NCBI GenBank assembly: GCA_002717185.1
Contig: PBDC01000022.1
Coordinates: 1-20,770 of the forward strand
Origin: Rhodospirillaceae bacterium
Lineage (GTDB): Bacteria > Pseudomonadota > Alphaproteobacteria > UBA8366 > GCA-2717185
Direction: 5' to 3'
DNA length: 20,770 bases
Position numbers and translations under genes: made by a program. The notes beneath the pieces were generated by a model. It made no database searches. It was not told where the DNA came from and worked only from the letters and a program-made list of their open reading frames with translations. Positions 7,932-15,664 of the stretch are shown one piece after another (the first letter of the stretch is position 1; each line of letters begins with the position of its first letter).

Positions 7932-8644
7932 TCACGCTAGACTTGGAAGACGATGTCTTCATCTTGACGATGGATTCGGGCGAGAACCGCTGGAATACCA
8001 ATTTCGTGCGGGCCTTCGATGCGCGACTGAACGAGGTGCTGGCCTCGGCTGGGCCGGCGGCGCTGGTCACAGCATCGAGCGATCCAAAATTTTTCTCCAA
8101 CGGGCTCGACATCGACTGGCGGCGTGGTGAAGGTGACGGCACGGGGGGCGACAAGTCGGTTTTTGGGATGGAATTTTTTGCCCTAATGGGTAAGCTCATC
8201 ACTTTTCCAGTCCCGACGGTTTGTGCAGTTAATGGGCATGGCTTTGGTGCCGGTTTTATGATGGCACTTTCCCATGATGTGCGGGTCATGCGCGAGGATC
8301 GTGGTTATCTTTGTGCCAACGAGATCCAGATCGGCATGGCGATCCCAGATGCAGAGCTCTCTTTATTTCGCCACAAAATGTCTGGTAGCGCCTTCTTTGA
8401 TACGGTGCAGCTGGCACGGCGTTGGACTGGCCCCGATGCGAAACAGGCGGGCTTTGTGCGTGATGTCGCCCCTGCAGACAAGCTTCTGGGCCTGGCGATG
8501 GAGTACGCGCGGCAGCTGGCGCCGCTGGGTGCGAACCGCGATTTATTCGCTCACTCTAAGGAACGGATCTTTGGCAAGAACCCGTCGATTAATGATTTGC
8601 ACGGCGCGGCCTATCAGCTTCGGGAAGGACGCCGAGGCATTTAG
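7928..8644 (+). CDS. Crotonase family protein (enoyl-CoA hydratase/isomerase)
   Basis: A 238-residue crotonase. The oxyanion-hole segments are KFFSNGLDIDW (residues about 57-67) and NGHGFGAGFMMALSHDVRVMREDRGYLCANEIQIGM (about 103-138). The wording SHD.RVMR.DRG...NEI.IG..IPD is closer to monofunctional delta3,delta2-enoyl-CoA isomerases (plant ECI type) than to classical hydratases, so isomerisation of unsaturated acyl-CoA is a reasonable first guess. The frame is open from 7880, but ATG 7928 has AAGGATGAGG just upstream and gives the normal family start MITLDLEDDVFILTM. The stop codon overlaps that of the convergent aldo/keto reductase by four bases, leaving no room for an intergenic terminator. 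Confidence 0.9.
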   Translation: MITLDLEDDVFILTMDSGENRWNTNFVRAFDARLNEVLASAGPAALVTASSDPKFFSNGLDIDWRRGEGDGTGGDKSVFGMEFFALMGKLITFPVPTVCAVNGHGFGAGFMMALSHDVRVMREDRGYLCANEIQIGMAIPDAELSLFRHKMSGSAFFDTVQLARRWTGPDAKQAGFVRDVAPADKLLGLAMEYARQLAPLGANRDLFAHSKERIFGKNPSINDLHGAAYQLREGRRGI

Positions 8645-9573
8645 CTCTTGTCCGAAACAATCGCGTCGATCTCGGCGAGATTGTTCGGTGTTAGTTTCCA
8701 ACTGACCGCGGCGGCGTTCATCAACATTTGTTCTGGGCGAGAGGCGCCGGCGATTATGCTGGCGATCGAAGGCTGTGCCGCGAGCCAGGACATTGCCAGG
8801 GTCAACAGTTCGTGGCCATGGTCGTTGGCATAGGTTTCGAGCTTTTCGATTCGATTGAAATCGGCATCGGCCAGTGTGGCGTCCCCGGCGAGCCGGCTTC
8901 CTGCGGGAGCCTCGGCATTACGCCGGTACTTACCGGTTAGCAAGCCACGTGCAATGGGGTAATAAGGCAGGAGCCCGATGCCGTTTGCTTCACATACCGG
9001 TATCAAATCGGCCTCAATGTCCCGCTCCAGCACATTCCAAGCGTTTTGCGCCGTAACAAAGCCATTGAGATTTTTGCGGGCGGCTTCGTCGATCGCCAAC
9101 TTCATCTCAGCACCCGTGAAGAATGAACAGCCGTAGAAGCGGATTTTGCCAGCTGTCACCTGTTCCTCTAGTTCGCCCATCGTTTCCCCGATTGGGGTAT
9201 CGGGGTCCGGTCGGTGCAGTTGGTATAGGTCAATCCAGTCTGTCTTCAGTGCTGTTAGGCTGCCTTCGAGGGCGGCGCGGATATTTTCTGGAGACCCCCT
9301 TTTTTTGCCTTCGATATGGGACTTACTGAAGCCAAACTTTGTGGCGAGCACGATTTTGTTGCGTTTGCCTTTAAGCCCGCTTCCCATGAAGCGTTCTGAC
9401 GCGCCGTCGCCATAGGTTTCCGCAGTGTCGAAGAAATTGATACCGGCGTCGATCGCAGCATCCATCACGGCATGCGTTCCCGCTTCGTTGACCCGCCGCC
9501 CGAAGGCGTTGCAGCCCAGCCCGACGAGGGCTGCTGTCAGCCCATTTTTTCCACCGATGTTCTTCGATTCCAT
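8641..9573 (-). CDS. Aldo/keto reductase
   Basis: A 310-residue (beta/alpha)8 NADPH-dependent reductase of aldehydes and ketones. The catalytic tetrad is visible: D49 in NFFDTAETYGDG, Y54, K79 in VLATKFG and H120 in IDLYQLHRPD. GKIRFYGCSFFTGAEM and LLPYYPIARGLLTGKY match the central barrel, and SIIAGASRPEQM is the C-terminal cofactor loop (SxxxGAxxxxQ) that binds the 2'-phosphate. AAGGA precedes the ATG at normal spacing. The gene is the last of the minus-strand run and starts 24 bases after the stop of the hydroxyacid dehydrogenase, so they are probably co-transcribed. Substrate unknown; a 2-oxo acid or aldehyde from the neighbouring pathway is likely. Confidence 0.93.
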   Translation of the reverse strand: MESKNIGGKNGLTAALVGLGCNAFGRRVNEAGTHAVMDAAIDAGINFFDTAETYGDGASERFMGSGLKGKRNKIVLATKFGFSKSHIEGKKRGSPENIRAALEGSLTALKTDWIDLYQLHRPDPDTPIGETMGELEEQVTAGKIRFYGCSFFTGAEMKLAIDEAARKNLNGFVTAQNAWNVLERDIEADLIPVCEANGIGLLPYYPIARGLLTGKYRRNAEAPAGSRLAGDATLADADFNRIEKLETYANDHGHELLTLAMSWLAAQPSIASIIAGASRPEQMLMNAAAVSWKLTPNNLAEIDAIVSDKS

Positions 9574-9597
9574 TTCCTGTTCCTTGGGCTGTTGTTC

Positions 9598-10548
9598 CTA
9601 GGTGTCCACCATTTCCGGGATTGGGGTGACTAGCGGCTGGCCGCTGAAAAAATTCTTTAAGTTCCGTTGAAACAATTCGACCATCGTCTGGCGAGCTTCG
9701 GGTGAGCGACCGGCGATATGCGGGGTGATAGTGACGTTCGGTGCTTCCAACAAATTCTGCGGTGCTGTCGGTTCGCCTTCAAACACGTCTAGCCCGGCGG
9801 CGGCTATGGTGCCGTCGTGCAAAGCGACGACCAGCGCGTCCGTATCGACCACCGAGCCGCGACCAACGCTGACTAGATAACCTTCAGGGCCAAGCGCCTT
9901 GAGCACATCGGCATTGACCAGATGGTGTGTTGCACTGCCACCGGGGCAGACGACGATTATGAAATCACAGGCGCGTGCCAAATCAACGGCGGAGGGTTCG
10001 TATACGTAATCGACATCATCACGCTGGTTACGATTGTGGTAGTGGATTTTCATCTCGAAGCCACGGGCGCGGGAAGCGATGCGCAGTCCGATGCGGCCAA
10101 GCCCCAATATTCCCAGAGTTTTGCCGGTTAGAGTGGGCCAACTATCCGCGGCGGTCTTCCAGCCACCGGCCCGCACCTGTGTGTCATAGGACGGGATGCG
10201 CCGCACGATCGCGAATAGCAGGGCTAAGCTGTGGTCGGCGACGCAGATATCGTTGGTGCCGGGCCCGTGGCTCACCGCGATGCCCCGTTGCTGCACGGTC
10301 TTGATATCGATTTGGTCGTAGCCTGCACCGATGCAAGCGATGTGTTTTAGGTTCGGCATCTGCACCATCTCTTCAATCGAGAGGCCCAACGTTCCGTTCG
10401 TTAACACTGCCTCAATCGCGCCGCCATTCGACTGCAGGAACTCGGCCCGTTTATCTTTATCCAGGATGTGGTTGACCTCGAACTGATCGGTTAGCCCGTC
10501 CAGCCCACCAGGGAATACCGGTACATTTACTAAGAGACCTGTTTTCAT
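9598..10548 (-). CDS. D-isomer specific 2-hydroxyacid dehydrogenase
   Basis: A 316-residue NAD(P)-dependent enzyme interconverting 2-oxo and D-2-hydroxy acids (glyoxylate/hydroxypyruvate reductase-like). The N-terminal substrate domain carries LKHIACIGAGYDQID. The NAD domain holds LGILGLGRIG (G149-x-G151-x-x-G154). The catalytic triad is R230 (SVGRGSVVD), E259 (DVFEGEP) and H277 (TPHIAG). Lack of a serine/arginine pattern after beta-2 prevents a firm NADH/NADPH call. GAAAGGTG lies about ten bases before the ATG. It sits between an exporter and an aldo/keto reductase in a collinear run, which suggests that it reduces a 2-oxo acid made by the cluster or, in reverse, oxidises a hydroxy-acid substrate. 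Confidence 0.94.
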   Translation of the reverse strand: MKTGLLVNVPVFPGGLDGLTDQFEVNHILDKDKRAEFLQSNGGAIEAVLTNGTLGLSIEEMVQMPNLKHIACIGAGYDQIDIKTVQQRGIAVSHGPGTNDICVADHSLALLFAIVRRIPSYDTQVRAGGWKTAADSWPTLTGKTLGILGLGRIGLRIASRARGFEMKIHYHNRNQRDDVDYVYEPSAVDLARACDFIIVVCPGGSATHHLVNADVLKALGPEGYLVSVGRGSVVDTDALVVALHDGTIAAAGLDVFEGEPTAPQNLLEAPNVTITPHIAGRSPEARQTMVELFQRNLKNFFSGQPLVTPIPEMVDT

Positions 10549-10611
10549 GTCGTCGGTTCACCTTTCCTGCGCGCGGTTTCAGCTTCATTATCCAAAAGAA
10601 CGTTGGCTGGG

Positions 10612-11502
10612 TCACGCAGCATCACGTCGACGTAAGGATTCGCGGTGTACGATGTAGATGCCACTACTGACGATTAACAGGATGCCGAGCCAATCTAAAC
10701 CCGACGGGATATCGCCCCACACGACGAACCCGATCGCCAGCCCCCAGACCAGCGCGGTGTAGCGGAAAGGCACGACGACCGCCGCTTCGGCGCGCACAAA
10801 TGTTTCGATCAGCAGATAATGCGCACCCCCCGACAGCAGGCCAGTTAGCACTAACAGGCTGAAATCGACCGCACCCGGCAGGCGCCATGTGTCTTCGAAT
10901 ACGAAAAATGCGGCGACAATCATGGTCACAATGGTGGAGCAGAGGAGCACTGAAAATGCCGACTCTGTATCGCTGATGCGACGTGTGATGATGTCCTGAA
11001 AGGCACCCGTAACTGCGCAGGCTAGCGGCAGTAGTGCATAGATATTTATCGTTTCGCCGAAGGGCCGGACTATCGACAGTACGCCACCAAAGCCGACTAT
11101 AATCGCAGCCCAACGCCGCCAACCGATGGTTTCCCTCAGTAGTGGTACCGCCAGTGCTGTGATGATCAGCGGGCTGGCGAAGGCGATTGCTGTATTGATG
11201 GCCAGCGGATTAAAGCGCAGGCCATTCAGAAATAGGAACACGGAGGCGGTGAACAATAGCGCGCGCAGCAACTGCCAACCAGGTTGCTGGACGCGGAGTG
11301 TCTTCAGTTTACCGAGCCGCCAGGCCAGCAGAAACATTGGCAGCAGGATCAACGCCCCCCGAACGACGATGATCTGCGTCACCGGGTAACCGTCGGTCAG
11401 CCACTTGACGAAGGCGTCGCTCGTCGTCAGTAGTCCGGCACCCGCGACTGTGCAGGCGATACCGACCCCGGACTCATTGCTATAGCGGGAAGCGTCTTTC
11501 AT
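10612..11502 (-). CDS. EamA/DMT family transporter
   Basis: A 296-residue inner-membrane protein with about ten hydrophobic helices arranged as two EamA repeats (residues about 12-145 and 155-285). GALILLPMFLLAWRLG, LRALLFTASVFLFLNGLRFNPLAINTAIAFASPLIITALAVPLLRE and the second-half ETFVRAEAAVVVPFRYTALVWGLAIGFVVWGDIP are typical of the drug/metabolite superfamily. The lysine/arginine-rich tail (HRESLRRRD) would be cytoplasmic. A TGA stop lies immediately upstream in frame, so the ATG at 11502 is the first possible start; its GAGGT is unusually close. It sits within the catabolic run and probably moves a metabolite or analogue. Direction of transport cannot be read from sequence. Confidence 0.92.
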   Translation of the reverse strand: MKDASRYSNESGVGIACTVAGAGLLTTSDAFVKWLTDGYPVTQIIVVRGALILLPMFLLAWRLGKLKTLRVQQPGWQLLRALLFTASVFLFLNGLRFNPLAINTAIAFASPLIITALAVPLLRETIGWRRWAAIIVGFGGVLSIVRPFGETINIYALLPLACAVTGAFQDIITRRISDTESAFSVLLCSTIVTMIVAAFFVFEDTWRLPGAVDFSLLVLTGLLSGGAHYLLIETFVRAEAAVVVPFRYTALVWGLAIGFVVWGDIPSGLDWLGILLIVSSGIYIVHRESLRRRDAA

Positions 11503-11555
11503 ACCTCATATAAGATGGGCCGCTTTGTAAAAGTAGAGCTGACCTGGTGCGAGGT

Positions 11556-12377
11556 TCAGTCGTCCGCGTCCATCCCCGCGCGGACTGATTCTATCGTTGG
11601 CATGTTGTAGCGATCTTCCGGCTTGAGCCAGCCTTTCCAGTTTGGTTTGCGCTTCTCCGCAAAAGCGGCGCGGGATTCGACGCGGTCCGACTTGTCACCA
11701 TGTTCATGCAGAGCATCGGCTAGCGCGGCTATGTCCGGCGTCACCTGTGGGCGCATTTGACGCATCATGTAGATCGTGTTGACACGCGCAGCCGGTGGCA
11801 AGGTTAGCATGTGTTCGGCCATTTCCATCGCAGTTGGAATCAGTTCGTCCGGCTCCGCCAGTCGGTTGATGAAGCCAACCTCATAGAGCCGTCTGGCGTT
11901 GAAGCGGAAGCCGAGCGCCATCTCTGTTGCGACTGGATGAGGTAGGCTCGCCACATGGCCATGATTGTACCCACCAAGCAGCCAGCGCTTGGCTTCTGAC
12001 ATCTCGAACACCGCGTCCGGCACGGCAACCCGCAGATCGGTTCGCTCGACCATCATGAAACCACCGCCCATGGCGAAACCGTTGACTGCGGCGATGACTG
12101 GTTTCTCGAGCGTGCCTTTCATGAATGGGTCTTCTAGTTCTGGTTCGGGGCTGCCTACGATACCCTTCTCCAGTGACTCCTTCATATCCTCACCGGCGCA
12201 AAAGGCACGGCCAGTGCCGGTGAAGATCGCGACTTCCAGATCGTTGTTTGTGCGGAACTCGGAAAATGCCTCCGCCATACCCTGGCGTAGATCTGAGCCC
12301 ATGGCATTCATCCGCTCCGGCCGGTTCAGCCGCACGATAAAAATTTGTCCGTGGCGTTCGGTTTCGACGAAGGCCAT
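11556..12377 (-). CDS. Enoyl-CoA hydratase/isomerase family protein
   Basis: A 273-residue crotonase. The start MAFVETERHGQIFIVRLNRPERMNAMG is the canonical crotonase N-terminus. The oxyanion-hole segments are GRAFCAGEDMKE (about residues 57-68) and NGFAMGGGFMMVERTDLRVAVPDAVFEMSEAKRW (about 100-133), with a Glu in the MSEAKR position corresponding to one of the two hydratase glutamates. The C-terminal ESRAAFAEKRKPNWKG tail matches hydratases of this group. GGGAG lies six bases before the ATG. It is downstream of the CaiB-type CoA-transferase by 67 bases, and a pair of this kind usually acts in sequence: CoA activation, then hydration of the enoyl-CoA. Exact substrate unknown. Confidence 0.93.
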   Translation of the reverse strand: MAFVETERHGQIFIVRLNRPERMNAMGSDLRQGMAEAFSEFRTNNDLEVAIFTGTGRAFCAGEDMKESLEKGIVGSPEPELEDPFMKGTLEKPVIAAVNGFAMGGGFMMVERTDLRVAVPDAVFEMSEAKRWLLGGYNHGHVASLPHPVATEMALGFRFNARRLYEVGFINRLAEPDELIPTAMEMAEHMLTLPPAARVNTIYMMRQMRPQVTPDIAALADALHEHGDKSDRVESRAAFAEKRKPNWKGWLKPEDRYNMPTIESVRAGMDADD

Positions 12378-12444
12378 ATTTTGTCTCCCTGAGAAATGTC
12401 AGTGTTGCGGTGATGTATAGACGATAAGGCTGTGTTTTGTGGAC

Positions 12445-13659
12445 TCAGATAACACCGTCCACCGTTAGCGCCTCAATGTCCGTGGCTGAGTAACCAAGCT
12501 GGCCGAGCAGTTCTGCGTTGTGTTCGCCTAGTTTCGGCGCGACGCCAATTTGTGCCGGCGTCTCGGAAAACTTCCATGGCGTGCCGTGCACTTTGGCGGT
12601 CTTACCGTGTTCTGGATACTCGACCTCAGAGACGTAGCCGTTCGCGAGAACATCCGGGTCTTCGACGGCTTCCAAAATTGTGTTTATCGGCGCTGCAACG
12701 ATATCGGCTTCGCGCAAAATCTCGACCCATCGATCGCGGCTATCGCGTGCAAAGCATTCGTTAAGTTTGGCCAGCATTTCTATGCGCTTGTCCTCGGAAA
12801 CGACGGCTGGGCCGAGATCGCCAAGGCCTATAGTTTCTAGCTCTGCGTGGAAGCCAAGCGCTTGCATTGCGATCTGCCACTTTGGGCCGGCGAGCTGGAA
12901 AACGAATGGTTTGCCGTCGCGGTCTTCGAAGCTGGCGCTCATGCCGGGCCGTTTCTCGGTGCCGACCATGCGCGCCTGGCCTGTTACCGGGTTCGTGCCG
13001 CGCCACATCGTAGTGGTCAGGGTCCAGCCCATCAGACGGAGCTGGCCGCCCAGCAATGAGGTGTCGACCTTCTGTCCGATGCCTGTGGTGCGCGCATGGG
13101 TTAAGGCTGCCAGGATGCCACCAAAGGTCAAGATAGCGCAGGTCTCGTCTGCGACTGACACAATTCCGGTGCGCATCGGGCGGCCTGGTTCTGAAAAGGC
13201 CTCGGCGATGCCACCCAATGCTTGGCCCATTGCATCGGTCCCTGGCAGCGCAGCGTGCGGACCGTCTGGGCCGTAGCCAGAAATTGAAGCGTAGACTAGC
13301 TTGGGGTTTATCTTCTTGAGATCCTCGTAGCCGAAGCCGTTGCGCTCCGCCGCACCGGGCCGAAAGTTCTGGCCAAAGATATCTGCGTCCGCGACCAGTT
13401 TGTAGAGGATATCAAGCGCGCGCCGATCTTTCAGGTTCAGGGTTAAGCTCTTTACACCGCGATTATTGGTTTCGAAATAGGAGCTCGGGTAGCCTTCGAC
13501 CTGTCCTGCTGTGCGCGACGGATCGCCTCGTCCTGGTGTCTCGACTTTGATTACCTCCGCGCCCAGATCGGCCATTAAGGTATAGGGCACGGTGCCCGCC
13601 TGGGCCGTCGAACAACTGACGACTTTCACCCCCTGCAATGGTCCCGTGACTGTATTCAT
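12445..13659 (-). CDS. CaiB/BaiF family CoA-transferase (class III)
   Basis: A complete 404-residue class III CoA-transferase. The start PLQGVKVVSCSTAQAGTVPYTLMADLGAEVIKVETPGRGDPSR is the family hallmark, followed by TNNRGVKSLTLNLKDRRALDILYKLVADADIFGQNFRPGAAERNGFGYEDLKKINPKLVYASISGYGPDGP. The catalytic aspartate is near residue 142 in LPGTDAMGQALGG. The domain linking region is CAILTFGGILAALTHARTTG. A strong AAGGAGG precedes the ATG. It probably opens a transcription unit because the 194-base gap upstream has two palindromes. It would activate an acid, perhaps that made by the hydro-lyase upstream, for the enoyl-CoA hydratase next in line. Confidence 0.95.
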   Translation of the reverse strand: MNTVTGPLQGVKVVSCSTAQAGTVPYTLMADLGAEVIKVETPGRGDPSRTAGQVEGYPSSYFETNNRGVKSLTLNLKDRRALDILYKLVADADIFGQNFRPGAAERNGFGYEDLKKINPKLVYASISGYGPDGPHAALPGTDAMGQALGGIAEAFSEPGRPMRTGIVSVADETCAILTFGGILAALTHARTTGIGQKVDTSLLGGQLRLMGWTLTTTMWRGTNPVTGQARMVGTEKRPGMSASFEDRDGKPFVFQLAGPKWQIAMQALGFHAELETIGLGDLGPAVVSEDKRIEMLAKLNECFARDSRDRWVEILREADIVAAPINTILEAVEDPDVLANGYVSEVEYPEHGKTAKVHGTPWKFSETPAQIGVAPKLGEHNAELLGQLGYSATDIEALTVDGVI

Positions 13660-13726
13660 AATTTGGCCCTCCTTGTGAAAACATTAGGGCCCGAAGGCAA
13701 TTGCAGCAACAAGGTCGCCATTGGTT

Positions 13727-13744
13727 TGCTTCATGGATGAAGCA
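13727..13744. promoter_or_regulatory. 18-base inverted repeat upstream of the CoA-transferase
   Basis: TGCTTCAT-GG-ATGAAGCA: two perfect 8-base arms with a two-base centre, in the gap between the hydro-lyase small subunit and the CoA-transferase, about 68 bases upstream of the latter's start. The short centre argues against a transcription terminator and for a dimeric-protein operator. No second copy was noticed in other intergenic parts of the window. Confidence 0.45.
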
Positions 13745-13776
13745 CGGTGCCCATTTGTCGCTTTTGAATGGAAATA

Positions 13777-13788
13777 AGTGACGTCACT
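13777..13788. promoter_or_regulatory. Perfect 12-base palindrome with possible promoter elements
   Basis: AGTGACGTCACT is a perfect palindrome, and AAA/TTT flanks extend it to 18 of 22 matching bases. On the minus strand it is preceded by TTGAAA (a good -35) and followed by TTATTT (a weak -10), so it would sit inside the spacer of a promoter driving the CoA-transferase and the genes after it. That position suits repression. The elements are visible; their use is inferred. Confidence 0.4.
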
Positions 13789-13853
13789 ATTTTTCAAACC
13801 TGGTCCACTTTCTTGCAGGAAACTCGTTGTAATTGAACGGTTTCACGTGCCAA

Positions 13854-14360
13854 CTATTCTGCGTCTTCAAGCAACCCTTCGGCCTGTAAGACGGGGATCA
13901 CGCCACCTTTTTCGGCGATTTCAATTAGTTTGGCTGGTAGGGGCTTTCCTGTGGTCTCAGTGCCCTGTTCGAGGTTGCGGACCTGCCCGCTTGCCCAATT
14001 GACCGCGATGCGATCCCCGTCGGTGATCGCTTTTGAGGCACCGGTACAAGGCAGTACGTGGATACCGTAATTAACGCAATTGCGTAGGCCCAAACCGTTG
14101 AAACTGGCAGCGATCACGCCGGCTACACCAAGTTTCTGAAAGACGTTGCCGATAGGCCGGGCCGAACCGACGCCGAAATTCTCGCCAGCAACAATTATGT
14201 CGCCGGGTTTGACCAAATCGCTCCAGCCAGGCCGGTTAGCGGAAAAGCAGTATTTGATCTGCTCCTCGACGGGCAGCAAAAAGGCCGAGCCTGGCAGAAT
14301 TAAGTCAGTGTTAATGTCGTCGCCGAACAGCCAGGCTGTGCCTTCAATTTGCAATGGCAT
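13854..14360 (-). CDS. LeuD-like small subunit of an aconitase-family hydro-lyase
   Basis: A 168-residue swivelling-domain subunit of the isopropylmalate/homoaconitate/dimethylmalate dehydratase group. GTAWLFGDDINTDLILPG is the family start, and KPGDIIVAGENFGVGSARPIGNVFQKLGVAGVIAASFNGLGLRNCVNYG is the active-site region. The catalytic Ser and Arg of the usual GxGSSREHA are kept as GVGSARPIG, but the EH is replaced by PI, and the loop after DxNTD reads LPGSAF instead of the common xPGRYL. These are substrate-recognition positions, so this is probably not leucine biosynthesis. A dehydratase of another 2-substituted malate is more likely. It starts three bases after the stop of the large subunit and uses GAGGT inside that gene's end. 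Confidence 0.87.
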   Translation of the reverse strand: MPLQIEGTAWLFGDDINTDLILPGSAFLLPVEEQIKYCFSANRPGWSDLVKPGDIIVAGENFGVGSARPIGNVFQKLGVAGVIAASFNGLGLRNCVNYGIHVLPCTGASKAITDGDRIAVNWASGQVRNLEQGTETTGKPLPAKLIEIAEKGGVIPVLQAEGLLEDAE

Positions 14361-14363
14361 GGC

Positions 14364-15611
14364 TCAGACCTCGCGTGGGTCGGTGATTCTGCCGGTGATA
14401 GCAGATGCAGCGACGGTGGCGGGAGATCCCAAATAAATTTCAGCCTCGGCACTGCCCATTCGGCCCTGGAAGTTCCGTGTACTCGCGGTGATGCAGACTT
14501 CACCGTCTCCAAGAACGCCCATATGGCCACCATAGCAGGCGCCGCAGGTCGAATTGGTTACGACGGCACCCGCTGCCATTAAGGTGTCGACATAGCCCTC
14601 AGCCATGGCCTCGCGCAGTACATTCTGGCTGCCAGGTGTGACGATCATACGCACGCCGGGCGCAACCTGCCGGCCGCGCATGATGTCAGCAGCGATGGCG
14701 AAATCCTCAATCCGGCCGTTCGCGCAAGAGCCGATAAAGGCTTGATCTATTCTAGTGCCCGCAAGGTGGCGTGCCGGCTTTGCATTGTGCACCATTTTGT
14801 TCGGGAGCACGACAAGGGGCTCTAACGCGCCGACATCGATGCGAATTGTTTCTTCGTATTGGGCGTCCGGGTCAGGGTCAACTGGCTCGTAGGGCCTTGC
14901 GGCCCGTCCGTCTAGATAGTCGGCCGTGATCGCATCATGTCGGAACAGAGAGAACTCGCAGGACAGCTCAGCTGACAGGGTCGCTAGAGTGAAGCGCCCT
15001 TGCATTGGCATTGCTGCGACCGCCTCACCATCCCATTCCAAATTGCGCCCAGGAAAGGCACCGTGCCGGTTCGCTATGTGGTGTAGGATGTCGCGCGAAT
15101 AGACACGTTCGCGCAGGCAGCCTTCCAGAATAAACTTCACAGTCGGTCCAACCATGTACCAGGCTTGTCCCTTGCAAAGGGCATACATCATGTCAGCCAA
15201 GCCGAGTCCGCGTGCCAGGCAGTTCAGCGCCCCTGACGAGCAGGAGTGCGAATCGTCGCAAGCCATAGTCATGCCTGGCAGGGCTAGGCCGTCTTCCGCC
15301 AAAATTACGTGCGCGATGCCGTGTCTACCCTCAGCGTAAAACTTTTCGATACCGAACCTTTCAACGAAACGACGCATGCGCGCCATCGCGTTGGCGGCGG
15401 CGATGCTGGGTGCCGGCACCGTATGGTCGGCGACCACGGCGATCTTGTCGGGATCGAACACCGTAGCCGGCGATTGGTGCCCGCCGGTAATGCCGAATAC
15501 GATATCCAGGTCGACCACGAGGTCGAGATCCGCCATGACGATGTCACCCGGCTTTACGGGTTGCCCTGCCGCATGGGCTGAGAGGATTTTTTCAGCAATT
15601 GTATTTCCCAT
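14364..15611 (-). CDS. LeuC-like large subunit of an aconitase-family hydro-lyase
   Basis: A 415-residue [4Fe-4S] subunit that dehydrates or hydrates a malate-type acid. MGNTIAEKILSAHAAGQPVKPGDIV is the usual isopropylmalate/homoaconitate dehydratase opening. The cluster cysteines are C296 in FIGSCANGRIEDF and C356/C359 in NSTCGACYGGHMGVLGDGE. CDDSHSCSSGALNCLARGLG replaces the CGDSHT.THGAFGALA of true LeuC. The frame is open to 15644, but ATG at 15611 has GGGAG at good spacing and gives the usual start. It pairs with the small subunit directly downstream and lies 53 bases after the sulfatase. Best candidates are dehydratases of dimethylmalate, citramalate or a similar acid. The leucine pathway is unlikely, since no leuA or leuB is near. 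Confidence 0.9.
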   Translation of the reverse strand: MGNTIAEKILSAHAAGQPVKPGDIVMADLDLVVDLDIVFGITGGHQSPATVFDPDKIAVVADHTVPAPSIAAANAMARMRRFVERFGIEKFYAEGRHGIAHVILAEDGLALPGMTMACDDSHSCSSGALNCLARGLGLADMMYALCKGQAWYMVGPTVKFILEGCLRERVYSRDILHHIANRHGAFPGRNLEWDGEAVAAMPMQGRFTLATLSAELSCEFSLFRHDAITADYLDGRAARPYEPVDPDPDAQYEETIRIDVGALEPLVVLPNKMVHNAKPARHLAGTRIDQAFIGSCANGRIEDFAIAADIMRGRQVAPGVRMIVTPGSQNVLREAMAEGYVDTLMAAGAVVTNSTCGACYGGHMGVLGDGEVCITASTRNFQGRMGSAEAEIYLGSPATVAASAITGRITDPREV

Positions 15612-15664
15612 AACGCACTCCCGTCTGTCGCTCGCGACACGCAACTCCTTGATCTATTGTAAGT

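Noticed and set aside
12680..13276. 198-codon open frame on the plus strand
   Set aside because: It is antisense to the CaiB-type CoA-transferase, has no recognisable domain and follows from codon bias of that gene.
13854..15611. Leucine biosynthesis leuC and leuD
   Set aside because: Substrate-recognition motifs differ from LeuCD, and no leuA, leuB or other leucine gene is nearby.
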